From contig OX335655.1 in assembly GCA_946894095.1 (NCBI GenBank), positions 9,238,001 through 9,302,000 of the forward strand: a stretch of 64,000 nt of DNA, read 5' to 3'. This DNA comes from Incurvaria masculella. Its lineage: Eukaryota; Arthropoda; Insecta; Lepidoptera; Incurvariidae. The translations under genes and the position numbers were made by a program. Below the pieces are notes generated by a model. It saw nothing but the letters and a program-made list of their open reading frames with translations, was not told where the DNA came from and made no database searches. Position 1 is the first letter of the stretch. Each line of letters begins with the position of its first letter. Positions 31,321 through 42,581 of this stretch are shown in pieces.

Positions 31321-31974
31321 AACCTTTGCGCCCCACTTATGTTGTTATTGTACTATACTTTCTTTTTTAAACTGTTTTTTGTAGCGTATTAAAGAATTTT
31401 CAATCAATCAATCAAATTAAATACTATATTTATTTGCTTACACATTTTTGAGAGCATGCATGTTATTGAAGTATTGTACTTGAACGGCTGATTATCCGGA
31501 GTTTGTTCATGATCTGTATTGTTCACTTCTAAATATCCGTGGAGCAATACGCAAGTAGGTAGGTATAGTATGTACATAGAGTGAATATCCAACTTTTGCG
31601 AAGGAGGGCCGGTGCGCGGCGTAGACTGCTGCGAGACAGGTAGGTGGCAGCTTGCGCTAACAGCCTTTCAACTCGCATAATGAACTCAACCTACGGGGTT
31701 GCTATCTAGGCCCTCATATCAAACTTGCTGTTGCCGTGTTGTCGGCAACTAACTAACCGCTTTGTTTTCGAACCCACAGGTTCTGTCACAGAAGTAATTT
31801 TCTGTCGTGTTGGGTCGCGTGCGTCGTTGTTTATATTCTGTGGTAGCAAAAAAGTCACTAGCAGTAGTTTTCAGAGTGGGCGTGCCAATTTTAATACACG
31901 GTTTATCTCCGGACTACAGGGCTATTCCATTTTAGTCATCGTGACGTCACAAGCCAAACAAAATTATTTCCGCA
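31321..31974. other. Intergenic, no gene recognised
   Basis: Contains (AATC)n near 31401-31415. Nothing else assigned. Confidence 0.4.
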
Positions 31975-32047
31975 TTCGACGGGGGCGCATCATAAAGTTC
32001 AAGGTCCAAAACCCATACCGTCCAAAAACTCTTATGAATACGGATAT
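31975..32047. mobile_element. Half of palindromic element family S
   Basis: GACGGGGGCGCATCATAAAG, AAGGTCCAAAACCCATACCG and TCCAAAA match one arm of the complete copy at 41841-42034; the other arm is missing. Confidence 0.6.
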
Positions 32048-32809
32048 TTTTAATTAGGTAAGTTTAGGACAATTTGCTTCATAGGATCGTCGTCAGTCGA
32101 TATGGATGGCCTTCCAGCCCGTGGCAAATATTTGACCACTCTTTGAATGATTTATACCACTCGTTTACGCGAGTTTTTGATATACAATTATTTGCGAATG
32201 TCTTTCATTTGCAATGGATGATGATGCAAAATATTTGGCAAGCGATCGTTGCTCGAAAAATTATGCCATATAAAAAAACGATACGACCATAATAGTGATT
32301 TTTCACACATGTTAAGTACTCACAAAGTACTCGACACACAAGTACAGTTATACCTGCCACCATCAAGTAAATATATTTTTTTAATATCTTTAGCTCGAAA
32401 TTTTTAATTAAGAATTTCTGGAAACTTTTGGGACCAAGGTACTTTTAATTGTGCATTGCTATGTATACAGTCAGATTTTAATGAGGATTTCATCATTCAC
32501 ACGTCGAAAACTCAATACTGTTAAAAGAAAGGATCGACGGTAGTTAACACCATATAAAGTTTTCCCTGCATTTATAGATGCATCAGTGTAGCTCACTTCT
32601 AATTCTCGTCTATCTTCTGAGCGTTGCTGGTGCGATTACATGCTTCTCTCGCTTTACATGTTTTTAGATAACGAGTGCTACGAATTGATGTTAATAATAT
32701 ACATAATAAATATACCATATATGTATGCAGCAGTGTTTGCCGTATCGTCAAAAGAAGAATGTCCCATCCTTCGTGCTGTCTGTCGTAGTTTATCATTTTG
32801 TGTATTGTC
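32048..32809. other. Intergenic, no gene recognised
   Basis: AT-rich; frames present show no protein character. Confidence 0.35.
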
Positions 32810-33062
32810 ATACAGAAGCGCACCGCTCCTCTGTCTCCGACGCAGCCTCGTCGCCGCTACCACTTGGCGACCGCGGTCATGTAGCCTTCGTTTCTGCTGC
32901 GTCTTCACTTGTCGATGTCATGCTGTCAATTTGCTCTCCCGCGCATATTACGCCGCAAGGTCTAATAACCTGTCTCCGAAGACTCGGGCGGCGGCGCGCG
33001 GAGGGGAGGGGCACCAACTAACGAAAGTGACAAGACGCGCGGCTGCCGCCTATCGAAAGTGA
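32810..33062. promoter_or_regulatory. GC-rich island, possible promoter
   Basis: A GC-rich island in AT-rich DNA (CGACGCAGCCTCGTCGCC at 32839, GGGCGGCGGCGCGCGGAGGG at 32987) with open frames on both strands due to composition. No initiator or donor is convincing. Confidence 0.2.
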
Positions 33063-34360
33063 CTGAATGGTTGTCTATTTATGGTCACTAATGATTCCTG
33101 TTTTGCATTTATCTATTTGGTCCGGTAATTTGGCTATAATTGGAGCTGAAAAGGTTTCTCTCAGCTTTTGTGCAGCTATTCCACTAACCTGGCGATGACT
33201 AGACGTCTCGCATCCCGTCGGCTAAGTTAAGTTCAGTGTTCATTTCGAAAGCATCGGAATAAGTACCATCACGATAACCACATATATTATCGCGTAAATA
33301 AGTTGTTCGAGTTTGTCAAGTTATTGTACTAACCGCCTTTGAAAACCTTGAATGAAAGTTTTCATTACAACTTTCGTAGCCCTTTCATTTATAATATGCA
33401 TCCTTGCATGCAATAAGCAATGCATATTGTTTTCTGTAGAACTAACTAGTGTATCATAGATTGATGAAGCTGTTAGTAGGGGTTGTCACCAACATATTCC
33501 AACATGAAATATTTAAAAATAGGACTTTTAGAAATGTGCATATAGGGTGTATCTGTACATGTAGGTGTTTTTACTACGACCAGCTATCGAATGGAGTCTG
33601 AGATGTGGATCGAACTGTAGATTTATGCGCTAATGGAAAATAGAAACACGCAAGATAGAGGCTGATGGCTGCCGACTAGTACACTGTAACCGCTCTAGGC
33701 GGGTTCGATCTATTTATATCTTGCCCGCGAAGGTTCTAGCGCCGTGGCTCCATGCATCAGCAACCTGCATAGACGCATACATGCTATACCTACTAGGTAC
33801 CTGTAACAATCGCGCGATTTTTATACGATGTACGAAACGACATAAATAACGAAAGCTCTCAACCTAACGCTGCGGTCGACGACCCTTGCCTCGGACATAC
33901 GCATGTTCATGAATTCCAGATGGTATTTTTCTTTGTTCACAAGTACGAGCGACCACAATGCGTACCTATTTGTGGGTATGTTTTTAGGGTCGCGATTGCG
34001 ATTAACCGTTATAAGTAGCGTAGGTTCCACCTTGAAGGCGATTCTTGGTATATTTCGTTACGTATAGGAAGGGATACGTATATTGTTTATTGGGAAACAT
34101 TAGATAATCTTGGCCAATCGATATGAATCGTTATGATTGGACCTCTAAATAATGTTAATATAGTATGTGTAATAGTGGAAAAATACTTTCCTATAACATT
34201 GCCTATGACCTATTTTTATATCCGTCTTTTCTGTCGTTGATATAGGTAATAGGTACTTATAATAAACTCCATTATCTAATTACAGTTACCGATTCGTTTT
34301 CTTTCTTGAATTCATAGGCTGGTATAAATTGTCGTACCAGAAACGAAAACTATCGAAAAG
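33063..34360. other. Intergenic, no gene recognised
   Basis: No coding or repeat evidence, apart from scattered GTAGGTACCT-type motifs typical of the region. Confidence 0.4.
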
Positions 34361-34402
34361 TCATGGAGGTGAAGAAATAACATTACTTATTCACCTTCAT
34401 GA
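34361..34402. repeat. Family N motif in a hairpin (copy 3)
   Basis: TCATGGAGGTGAA is mirrored by TTCACCTTCATGA (one mismatch), enclosing GAAATAACATTACTTA. The left arm plus loop contains the family 20-mer. Confidence 0.6.
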
Positions 34403-35202
34403 CAAACATTAGAGTACTTTCTTACATCACTTTGACACATTTTGTATGGACGAAAGGTCACTTTCGACACTAGTTAGTTATTTTCTGTTAGCGTTAATTT
34501 CGGTTGCGACTTATCTCAACCATAAGTTTGAGATGTGACTTTTATCGAAACAAAATGTGGAAAAATACTTTAGAAGGCAGATACCTATCATAATTATTGT
34601 GTTTAATACTCTAGGGCTAGTTTCAACTCAATGTCTTAGCTCTTCTAAGAACTCAGTTCGCCTGAATTGTGCTGTCATTTCAAGGTAGACTCGGGTATAT
34701 TGTGAACGATCTGCTAGACCCTAAAGTTATTCGTGCATTATGTGAACGGCATCCGCCTTTTAAAGTTTGCTGGGTCTATATGTGCCTACCTACCTTGTTC
34801 CCCGGGGAATAGGTTAGCGGAATAGAAATATACATCGACAGAAATATAGCATTCGATCAAAGGACCTTTTTTCCCAGCACCAGGCTTCTTACTCTTCTAC
34901 CTAATGATGCTGTTAGATCAAATTAGTGTTCAATGTCAATCGATCACTGTAAACTAGTTTCTAAATATCAATGAAAAAAAAAATACAATGACCAAGTTTC
35001 TTGTCGGTTCTTCTTCGCCAGAAGTAATCGCACCGACAGGAAAAATAAAGACGAATCCGAGTGTGTAATATACATCTATAGAGGAAACAAAGAAACTTAA
35101 ACTGAAACTGAATCAATGTACATCATTATTTTACGAGGACATAAAAAATATTGAGTAATAAGATAGATATCTAGTAATAAGAATAAAATTAGCTTAGCCG
35201 TA
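34403..35202. other. Intergenic, no gene recognised
   Basis: Nothing assigned. AGCTTAGCCGTATTTG at 35191-35206, at the border of the Penelope-like element, recurs at 37007-37024. Confidence 0.4.
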
Positions 35203-36970
35203 TTTGAAAAATATTACGGCTTTTCACGCGGCAGGTAGACATATTCTCCGACGTTTCGAGCTAATCATTCAGCCCGTTGTCAAGGAGGCATCCGCCGCGC
35301 TCGTGCGCAGCAGACGACTGAGGTGACCGCCAGGCTCGCCGTGGGCGTAGTTCGTAGCTGTGAGTGGGGGCGGAAGCGGAAATGTGTCTGGCTGCGGTCC
35401 GAACTTCAGACGACAGGCAATATGAGCTGACAATATCGTCGCCGATATTATCGTCTCGTTGGCCCCTTTTAAGTGGCTGAAGCACGGGGTTCCACATTGC
35501 AGAGAGCTTAAATGAGTCTTCTCGATTGAAGTTGCTGTGCTTCTTAATCTCGATAGCTTCTCGGACTAATCTTGGTATAGTTCGTTTGCTGTTGTCAGAG
35601 ACTTACTCATCAACAACGACATCGACACTGAGTACGTCAAGCTCCTACAACATTGTCTCACTACGACATATTTTCCGTGGAACGGTCAATACTACATCCA
35701 GCGAGAAGGTGTAGCAATGGGATCTCCAGTGGCACCAGTGGTGGCAAACCTGTTCATGGAGTCGCTGGAACACCGCACATTGCAAACTGCACCTCTTAAG
35801 CCAGTGTTTTGGGTACGGTACGTGGATGACGTGTTTTAAATCTGGTCACATGGACGCCAATCACTCGACGCTTTCCTCTCTCATCTTAATTCGGTTCACA
35901 CAAATATAAAATACACAGTAGAGTGTGAGAAGGAAGGCACTTTGGCGTTCTTGGACGTACTTGTTGGTCGACGATTGGATGGAACCCTAAGCCACACAGT
36001 ATACCGCAAGCCGACACACACAAATCGTTATCTACATGCTACTTCGCACCATGCTCCTATGCATTTGGAATCGGTCGCAAGAGCATTGAAACTCAGAGCA
36101 CAGCGGTTGTGTGACAAGGACCATATCGTCACCGAAATGAAGACTGTGGACAGGGTGCTTCGAGAAAATGGGTACAATGTTCGAAATAATAGTAAGAAAA
36201 GAAGAAGTATACCACCCATCCAATACGCCGAAAGACGAAAGGCATTCTTGCCATATGTAAAGGGAGTAACAGACATCATTGGGCGTAAGCTGAAAAAACT
36301 GCAGATTGGTACAGTTTTCATACCTATAAAAAAGGTCTCACAAGTTTTACGCTCAGTGAAAGATCAGCTCCCCTTGCAGTCTCCTGGCGTGTACAAAATT
36401 CCATGTTCCTGTGGGAAATATGATATTGGGCAAACAAAGCGAAGTGTTGCGACACGGGTTACGGAACACATTCGAGCGGTAAAGAAGAAGGACTCCGCGA
36501 AGTCAGCTTTGTGTGAGCATAGCGAATCAGGACCAAATCACTGGATACGTTTCGATCAGGTTGGCATAATCGCCGCCGAAAAACGAACTATACCAAGATT
36601 AGTCCGAGAAGCTATCGAGATTAAGAAGCACAGCAACTTCAATCGAGAAGACTCATTTAAGCTATCTGCAATGTGGAACCCCGTGCTTCAGCCACTTAGA
36701 AGGGGCCAACGAGACGATAATATCGGCGACGATATTGTCAGCTCATATTGCCTGTCATCTGAAGTTCGGAACGCAGCCAGACACATTTCCGCTTCCGCCC
36801 CCACTCACAGCTACGATCTACGCCCACGGCGAGCCTAGCGGTCACCTAGTCACCACGGTCTGCTGCGCACGAGCGCGGCGGATGCCTCCTTGACAACGGG
36901 CTGAATGATTAGCTCGAAACGTCGGAGAATATCTCTACCTGCCGCGTGAAAAGCCGTAATATTTTTCAAA
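35203..36970 (+). mobile_element. Penelope-like retroelement with inverted 3'-end copy upstream
   Basis: The core reads plus strand (RT then GIY-YIG, 35588-36838). Its 3' end (36581-36970) is present again, inverted, at 35203-35587, so the element is bracketed by about 385-bp inverted repeats with high identity. The left arm replaces the missing 5' portion of the reverse transcriptase. Penelope-like elements are known for such partial inverted or tandem arrangements. A hammerhead-like motif (CTGAATGA ... GAAAC) lies at 36901-36920 and is mirrored in the left arm. Confidence 0.85.
35588..36838 (+). pseudogene. Penelope-like reverse transcriptase-GIY-YIG endonuclease, 5' truncated, one stop
   Basis: In one frame: VVRDLLINNDIDTEYVKLLQ, then GVAMGSPVAPVVANLFME (the RT block before the active site), RYVDD at 35816-35830 with the catalytic DD, and IKYTVECEKEGTLAFLDVLV followed by YRKPTHTNRYLH typical of Penelope RTs. 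The C-terminal domain has GVYKIPCSCGKYDIGQTKRS, the GIY-YIG nuclease core, and HIRAVKKKDSAKSALCEH. Two defects: TAA at 35837-35839, two codons after the DD (expected VFVIW or similar), and the N-terminal RT motifs missing. The nuclease signature reads Y-D-I-G where the family has V-Y-I-G, so the second tyrosine of the motif may be lost. An ATG at 35942 allows a 298-codon frame with only the end of the RT and the nuclease. Not expected to be active. Confidence 0.85.
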
Positions 36971-37416
36971 CATGTCTAACGACCGCGGTAACCTCGAAAG
37001 TATCATAGCTTAGCCGTAATTTGATATTGTTGAAAGAATTTCGACGTTGCTATGGAGCCATGCAATCCTACGTGCGTGGACTTAGTATCAACTCGCCGAA
37101 GAGCTTCCTCTAATCAGAAGAAGCAACGGAAAATCCCATTCAATAGACTTATGAGGCGTCGCCGGCAATGAGATGCCGTTATCTCCTAATGTTTTCTTCA
37201 ACGTTTTTCCCAGAAAGCATAAAGGCATCAGCGACGCATGCACCGAGGCTGGCGGAAGAGCAATAGCACGCCGAGAAGTCGTTTTATTGGGTAATGGGTG
37301 GACTGGGTGATGCGGCGCATATTTGCCGGACGCTGCAGCCGCGTCCAGCGCGTCAGACAGTCGTCCACGAGGGGTCTGGAAAAGGGGGAGATAATCACTG
37401 CTACAATGCTATAGAT
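36971..37416. other. Intergenic, no gene recognised
   Basis: The 16-mer-like AGCTTAGCCGTAATTTG (37007-37024) repeats the left border of the Penelope-like element. Otherwise nothing. Confidence 0.35.
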
Positions 37417-37790
37417 TTTTTTTATGTAACTGTACATGGATGGCTAATAACATGATACACAGTCATGATATTAGCCTAACACACCCCATTCCCGAAGAAA
37501 TTACGTGCCATGCCAGAACCTTCCCTTTATGAGCACGACTACATTGAACTGGATGGAAAACACGGACAATTTTTCATTGCCGCCTCAACTATCTTTTCCA
37601 TTCTTACTAACCCGGCCGGGCTTAACACTAACATTTATTATGAGGGGGGACCTACAGTTTTACATCGATTCCGAACCATTGAACAGCTCGCATCGTGACG
37701 AAATCACATATCCAACTCAGAAAGGCAAATAAAGTGGTACTTGAACGGGGCTGAGATTTGAACCCAGACCTCTGGCACGCAAGGCTAGTA
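37417..37790 (-). mobile_element. SINE copy (family B), nearly full length, minus strand
   Basis: Reversed poly-A (TTTTTTTTATGTAACTG), GTGCCATGCCAGAACCTTCC, ACATTGAACTGGATGGAAAA, CCGGCCGGGCTTAACAC, AACTCAGAAAGGCAAATAAA, and the reversed tRNA-like B box (GAGATTTGAACCCAGACCTC). The head end grades into unrelated sequence near 37785. Confidence 0.8.
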
Positions 37791-38588
37791 ATACGGGCAT
37801 AATGATGCATTTTGTGTGGCTCGTTGCCTATGTGGGATCTTTTTTGGAAGACGCTGGTTAGAATTTCATGGCAGTATGCGCCTCTGTCTTGGTGCCATGT
37901 CAGGGTAGGACCTTGCATGGCAACACATTATTTTGGGAATGGGGTTAGTTGGGCTAATAGTTTGTAGATGCAATAGGCCGTATTGCTGTTATATCGTAGG
38001 TAATGTGTTTCCATTTATAGTCAGAACCCGTTCTCATTATAGCTCTGAAGTCATAATTATCTGAGGTTAAACGGTCACATATTTAAGCATTTAACCCACA
38101 AGGCTTACCACACCTAGTGAGAGTCAATTACCGATGCCATGTTTTTAATTCGGCAGCTTACAAATCGCGTTATACAGTAACACTAGATTAACATCCTAAT
38201 GAGTTGATTAGAACGGAGGAACCAGTGGGAGGAACAAGACATTATATGATTAATTACTTAATTTAACTAGATATATACCGAGCTAGCAAGAACGCATTGT
38301 TACCGAAGCCCGTACAGGTACCGGCGGCGGATGACTGGAACCCTCGTGATGAAAGAATGACAAAGCAAAATTTACGGAGCAGATATGGGTGGAATTGGCA
38401 TGATCTGAAGCATGATCGGACGACCGAGGGAACATAGTTACCATAACTAGACAAGTTATGTGCTTCTGGGTGTTTTCAAAATTATTTCTAAACTACTTTT
38501 GTATGGGGAGCGGTTTTTTGGAAGCATACGGGCCCATCTACAACGAATAATCTATGCCCACTTTGGGTTGTTTTCGGGAATTTCGGGG
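37791..38588. other. Intergenic with small repeat fragments
   Basis: A scrambled family B tail lies at about 37880-37965 (GGTAGGACCTTGCATGGCA, GGGCTAATAG), and a family R fragment at 38498-38540. No gene. Confidence 0.4.
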
Positions 38589-39239
38589 GAGGGGTCAGTC
38601 ACTCAGATAATCTGGTGTACAATTGTTTGGTAATCTTAGGGCCGAGTGCACGAACGTACAAAACATCAAAATCAACGTCAAAGTATGATCAAACACGTCT
38701 CTTTGTGTGGACAGTATGGAAGGAACTCTATGCGGATCACTAAAAGTGACGTGTTTGAACATTGATTAACTCGGCTGTCTCTTCGTGCAACCGGGGCTTA
38801 GAGTCCGGGGAATCTGGGAATAACAATGAAATCATTGGCAACTTTGATAGGGTTGCCAATGATTTCATAGTAACGTCGTCGAGGAATCGTAGGTGCGGGA
38901 GTTCGAGGAATCAGAAAATCGTCTGCAGTCGCGAGTATTCCCGAAATCATTCTAACATCCGAAAAACGAGCACCGACCTACAGGACATTTTTTTTGCTCA
39001 TTCAAAATCCCCGCTGAAACGCAACGAACAAATTTTTGTTTTGTTTACTAGCAATCTTTTAGTCCTTATAAATGTTACGAAATCCCGGAATATTTGGTAA
39101 TCCTGGGAATATTTGGTAGTCTAACAATCATGGAAATCACAAGGAATCTTTGGTCATTTAGAAATCACAAAGTAATCCTGATAAGATTGACTACTGGTAA
39201 TCTTGGTATACACTTTTCGCTCGAGTGACTGACCCCTCG
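38589..39239. mobile_element. MITE with GAGGGGTCAGTCACT termini (family F, copy 2)
   Basis: Bounded by GAGGGGTCAGTCACTC and GAGTGACTGACCCCTC. Shares the GGTAATCTTAGG, GAGTCCGGGGAATCTGG, AATCGTAGGTGCGGGAG and GACTACTGGTAATCTTGG landmarks with copy 1 at 26067-26705. Contains a nested element at 38640-38797. Confidence 0.75.
38640..38797. mobile_element. PIF/Harbinger-like MITE (family G), nested in family F
   Basis: A 158-bp element with ends GGGCCGAGTGCACGAA / TTCGTGCAACCGGGGC, flanked by TTA on both sides (38637-38639, 38798-38800). A 3-bp TTA/TAA duplication and GGGC-type termini are PIF/Harbinger features. Copy 1 of family F shows the empty site (AATCTTAGG...GAGTCC). Confidence 0.75.
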
Positions 39240-40500
39240 TCGTCGGGTCCATGTATAGTTAGGAAAAAACGCGCTATTGGGTATATTTTGTCTGCGTGGT
39301 TAAAAAAAAAAGGTTGACACGACACACAACGCGGCGTATCGTCTCGGCACGGCGCGGCGACGGCGGCGCGGCGGCAGAGATGCATTGTTCGGCCATGTTG
39401 GTTCATCGGCTGGTGCAAGAAACGTCCTTGACATTCATGGCGGCTTCGCGTTCTCCTCGATATTTCCTGGAGATGAACTGCGACGCCTAGCTTTTTGTCG
39501 GCGAGCTGTTTGTCCTGTTGGAATTTGAGCCACCTTTTGCACTGAAACTTCTGAACTCATGGCGACTTTGACAAAACGATTTGCCTGTAATAGTGTCTCA
39601 GTGAATAAGTAAATAATTTCCGATCTATTACGGTGCATTTAATTTACGCTTACGGATACCTACGTAATTTTACGGTAGCGCTGAAATCGGAAATTTTAAT
39701 TTCGTACCACGCATTCCGTGTGGCGCTGCGATCAATTACCAGAATGCCAAAGTAATATCAATTGAATTCCTTTCCTGAGAACACACTTCCTGAGAGATTC
39801 TTCAACTCAGAATTCCTAGATTAGGCCAATTGCTACTTGCATAACCCTCCATACATCATCTGCATCCGTGAACGAATCAATCGATTATTGGATGTTATAG
39901 TGTGCCTTCTTCACTAACCTGTGCTCCTTACAGAACCCTGGAGACATCTCTGCAGCCGTGGACGTACCTCGGCTCCTCAAATGCTGGGTTCAAAGGTGAA
40001 TTTAATTATTTCAGCTTAACGAGCCCTACGTTCCGGAGTATTGTATTGTTTTTGCTTTTATAAAACCATAGATAAATCGCGTTCGCCACGAGCTATGCGT
40101 CCGCGACGAACGATCCGAGCGCTTCCGTGGAGCGGACGCGGCGCGCGACCATAAATAAACCCGTCGCGCTAAAAACTAACCCGTTTGCCGTGCGTTGCGC
40201 TGCTCTCCTCTCCCTAAGGCAACAAACTGCAATAACAACGATGCCAATTACTTCCACGTTCACTCCATTGATTTCCTTGGCGTGTCGATATGGCGCGCAT
40301 TACACTTTCACATGTCCGTGATACCTATTCCGTGGGTGATATCTCCCATTCATTTAGTCCGTTCCGTTGCTTGGTTGTTTAGGACACGGGATACTAATTG
40401 TCACTTTGTTGATTAAATTTTGATTACCATACAAATTACCATAAAATGTTTCGCATCTACGTATCTAAACTTTACAAATCACTTCAGCAACCTGGGGCCG
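39240..40500. other. Intergenic with GC-rich patches
   Basis: GC-rich, CGGCG-dense patch at 39330-39480 and a second at 40080-40160 (CGTCCGCGACGAACGATC, GAGCGGACGCGGCGCGCGAC). Frames there are open on both strands and look compositional. Promoter function is possible but unsupported. Confidence 0.3.
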
Positions 40501-41115
40501 CATTCTATTGTTTAGCACGCTATCCATGACGCTATCAGACAACATCCCACTTGAGTGTACCGAGTGCACCCGTTCACGGAATGGTGACAGGAATCGAAAC
40601 GTTGTTTTCTTCCGCCCGCGTTATCTGGCGGGGAAAACGGCATTTGGCGTTTGTCTCTTGGCCGTGGTATCTTTACGCTGTCTGCTACTTACTGCAGGCA
40701 GGTCGTTGGTGGGGCCTTATTCAGGCCATTTTCTGGTGGTCTTTTTATGTTGGCTTTCCTACGGTGATAGGGCAGTTTCACCACAAAATAATAGTACCAG
40801 AAGGTAGGCTGTATTCATGCACACAGCATGCGTACACTACGCGTAAACGCGGGCTCTCGCGTTTGACCGACTTCTGTCAGGTGAAAAATCATCTCAAACC
40901 CTCCTCAATTCTCATCACTACTACTAGACAGGTTTAGTGGAATTACTACATTTATAATTAATTGCGATGGACGTATGCATGCTAGACACGAGTTCTGCCA
41001 GATCAGTGCGGTTAATCATGGAGATTGTAAATCACCGACGAATGTGCCGGTGATCCAGTCACCGGTAAATACTTACACTTTCTTCCTCATGAAATGACAG
41101 CTACTCGCGTGAAAC
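40501..41115. other. Intergenic; tryptophan-rich open frames of doubtful meaning
   Basis: Two overlapping plus-strand frames of 99 and 128 codons start at 40508 and 40551. The longer contains VIWRGKRHLAFVSWPWYLY and LIQAIFWWSFYVGFPTVIG, hydrophobic and W-rich, but no family is recognisable and the overlap argues for chance. Confidence 0.25.
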
Positions 41116-41145
41116 CCATGGAGGTGAAGAAATAACCCTCCATGG
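41116..41145. repeat. Family N motif as a 9-bp stem hairpin (copy 4)
   Basis: CCATGGAGG, loop TGAAGAAATAAC, CCTCCATGG: a perfect 9-bp stem whose left arm and loop are the family 20-mer. Confidence 0.6.
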
Positions 41146-41464
41146 TGAAACCTCACTTTTCTGAGATCTAAAGAAGATAAAATAAACATAGTATGAGACA
41201 ATGGGACGGCTGAAAGGTGCCCAAACTAACAAAGGTGGCCGGGCTTGGCACTGCGTCGCAGCACCTGCATGTTTTTATCACTGCACGGGTGGATGCATTG
41301 GGATAGTGGAGCGATAAATGTTACTCTCTATCTTCGATAATTGTTTTAAATGTAAATTGTATTGTGCTGCGCGTCAAAATGTAAAAAAATGAGATTAAAA
41401 ATGTCCAAATTATGTAATAGTAGCTGAGGTACCCTGCTCCACTCGGGTCAATGTCATTTTGGAC
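41146..41464. other. Intergenic, no gene recognised
   Basis: Nothing assigned. Confidence 0.4.
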
Positions 41465-41697
41465 TGATGTCGGGCAGAATTATTTACTGGATATATTATT
41501 TTAGTTACCCATACATACTGTCATCCCCTATTTCACCCCCTTCGAGTTTAAATTTCGCCACAAAAGGTAGCATATGTCCTTCTTCAAGGTCCAGACTATA
41601 TCTATACCGAAATTTATCAAAATTGGTTCAGCTGTTTAGGCGTGGAAACGCAACAGACAGACAGAGTTACTTTCGCATTTATAATATTATAGTATGG
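41465..41697 (+). mobile_element. Fragment of a dispersed element ending TTTATAATATTATAGTATGG
   Basis: CCCCTATTTCACCCCCTTCG, CAAAATTGGTTCAGCTGTTT, ACAGACAGACAGAGTTACTT, then TCGCATTTATAATATTA. This string of motifs is very common at 3' tails of lepidopteran interspersed repeats (from memory); whether it belongs to a LINE tail or to another class I cannot tell. Confidence 0.5.
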
Positions 41698-41840
41698 ATT
41701 AGTGGCTTCCGGCGTCTCCGAGAGAAAAAAATATGATCTTTCCGGACATCTCTTATATTAACCCCCACTGTTCACCCTTTACGTAATTTAGCGTGATATC
41801 AAATAGCCTCTATAATGGGAAGAACCAAGATAAATACAAA
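41698..41840. other. Short intergenic segment
   Basis: Nothing assigned. Confidence 0.3.
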
Positions 41841-42034
41841 GGGTCGCCTTTATAAAGCCCAAAAAGCATAAGGTCCAAAACCCAGAACATCCAAAAGTAT
41901 GTATTCTTCGTGTGTATTATAAAATGCATATAATCTAACCTAACCTATTCTAATTGAAAATATTCGTGTTCATAAGTGTTTTGGACGGTATGGGTTTTGG
42001 ACCTTGTGCTTTTTGGACTTTATTATGCGTCCCC
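41841..42034. mobile_element. Palindromic MITE (family S), complete
   Basis: About 194 bp with arms of roughly 60 bp: GGGTCGCCTTTATAAAGCCC, AAAAAGCATAAGGTCCAAAA, CCCAGAACATCCAAAA at the left, mirrored by TTTTGGACGGTATGGGTTTT, GGACCTTGTGCTTTTTGGAC, TTTATTATGCGTCCCC at the right. A half copy is at 31975-32047. Confidence 0.75.
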
Positions 42035-42581
42035 GTTACAAACCTCATCAAAATAGGATACTAACATCGCAAAAAAACGTCATCAACGTTCGAAATTACA
42101 TACGTCTTCCACCATTATTCCGTGCTGTTTTATCAGCCGAACTCCTACTGACCGATTTTAAAAATCGAAACGCCAAAAGTTTACCACCATTTCGTCTTGT
42201 GTTTTTGTGAGTATGTTGGTTTAGCCGAATCGGGAACGTCTCTCGCGTCGCGGCGGGCGGAGGCGGCGGTGGACACAGCTGTATTTATAAATGGAGCGTT
42301 TTTTTGGGGTCTGCTCTTTTGGTTTAAAACTCAAGTAGCTATACTGATACGTTTGTTTTCATTTGAACAATTACACCTCGTTCCTGATCTCTCAATACTT
42401 TGGTGGAAAAAAAATAAAAATACGATTTGATTTCTTAATAAAGGGTAACCCTGTTACTATTAAACCCAGATCATCATCTGAATAGTTATACAATGTTTCG
42501 TCCTTTGCATTGACATGCAGTTCCGAATTCGAGAGAAAGACTAATAAACCTTGATTTATTAGTAACGGGGTAAACGTTTAA
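42035..42581. other. Intergenic, no gene recognised
   Basis: A small GC-rich spot (GTCGCGGCGGGCGGAGGCGG, 42246-42265); no gene. Confidence 0.35.

Noticed and set aside
40551..40937. 128-codon W-rich frame as a membrane protein gene
   Set aside because: A second frame of 99 codons overlaps it, no splice or start support, and no family signature is visible.
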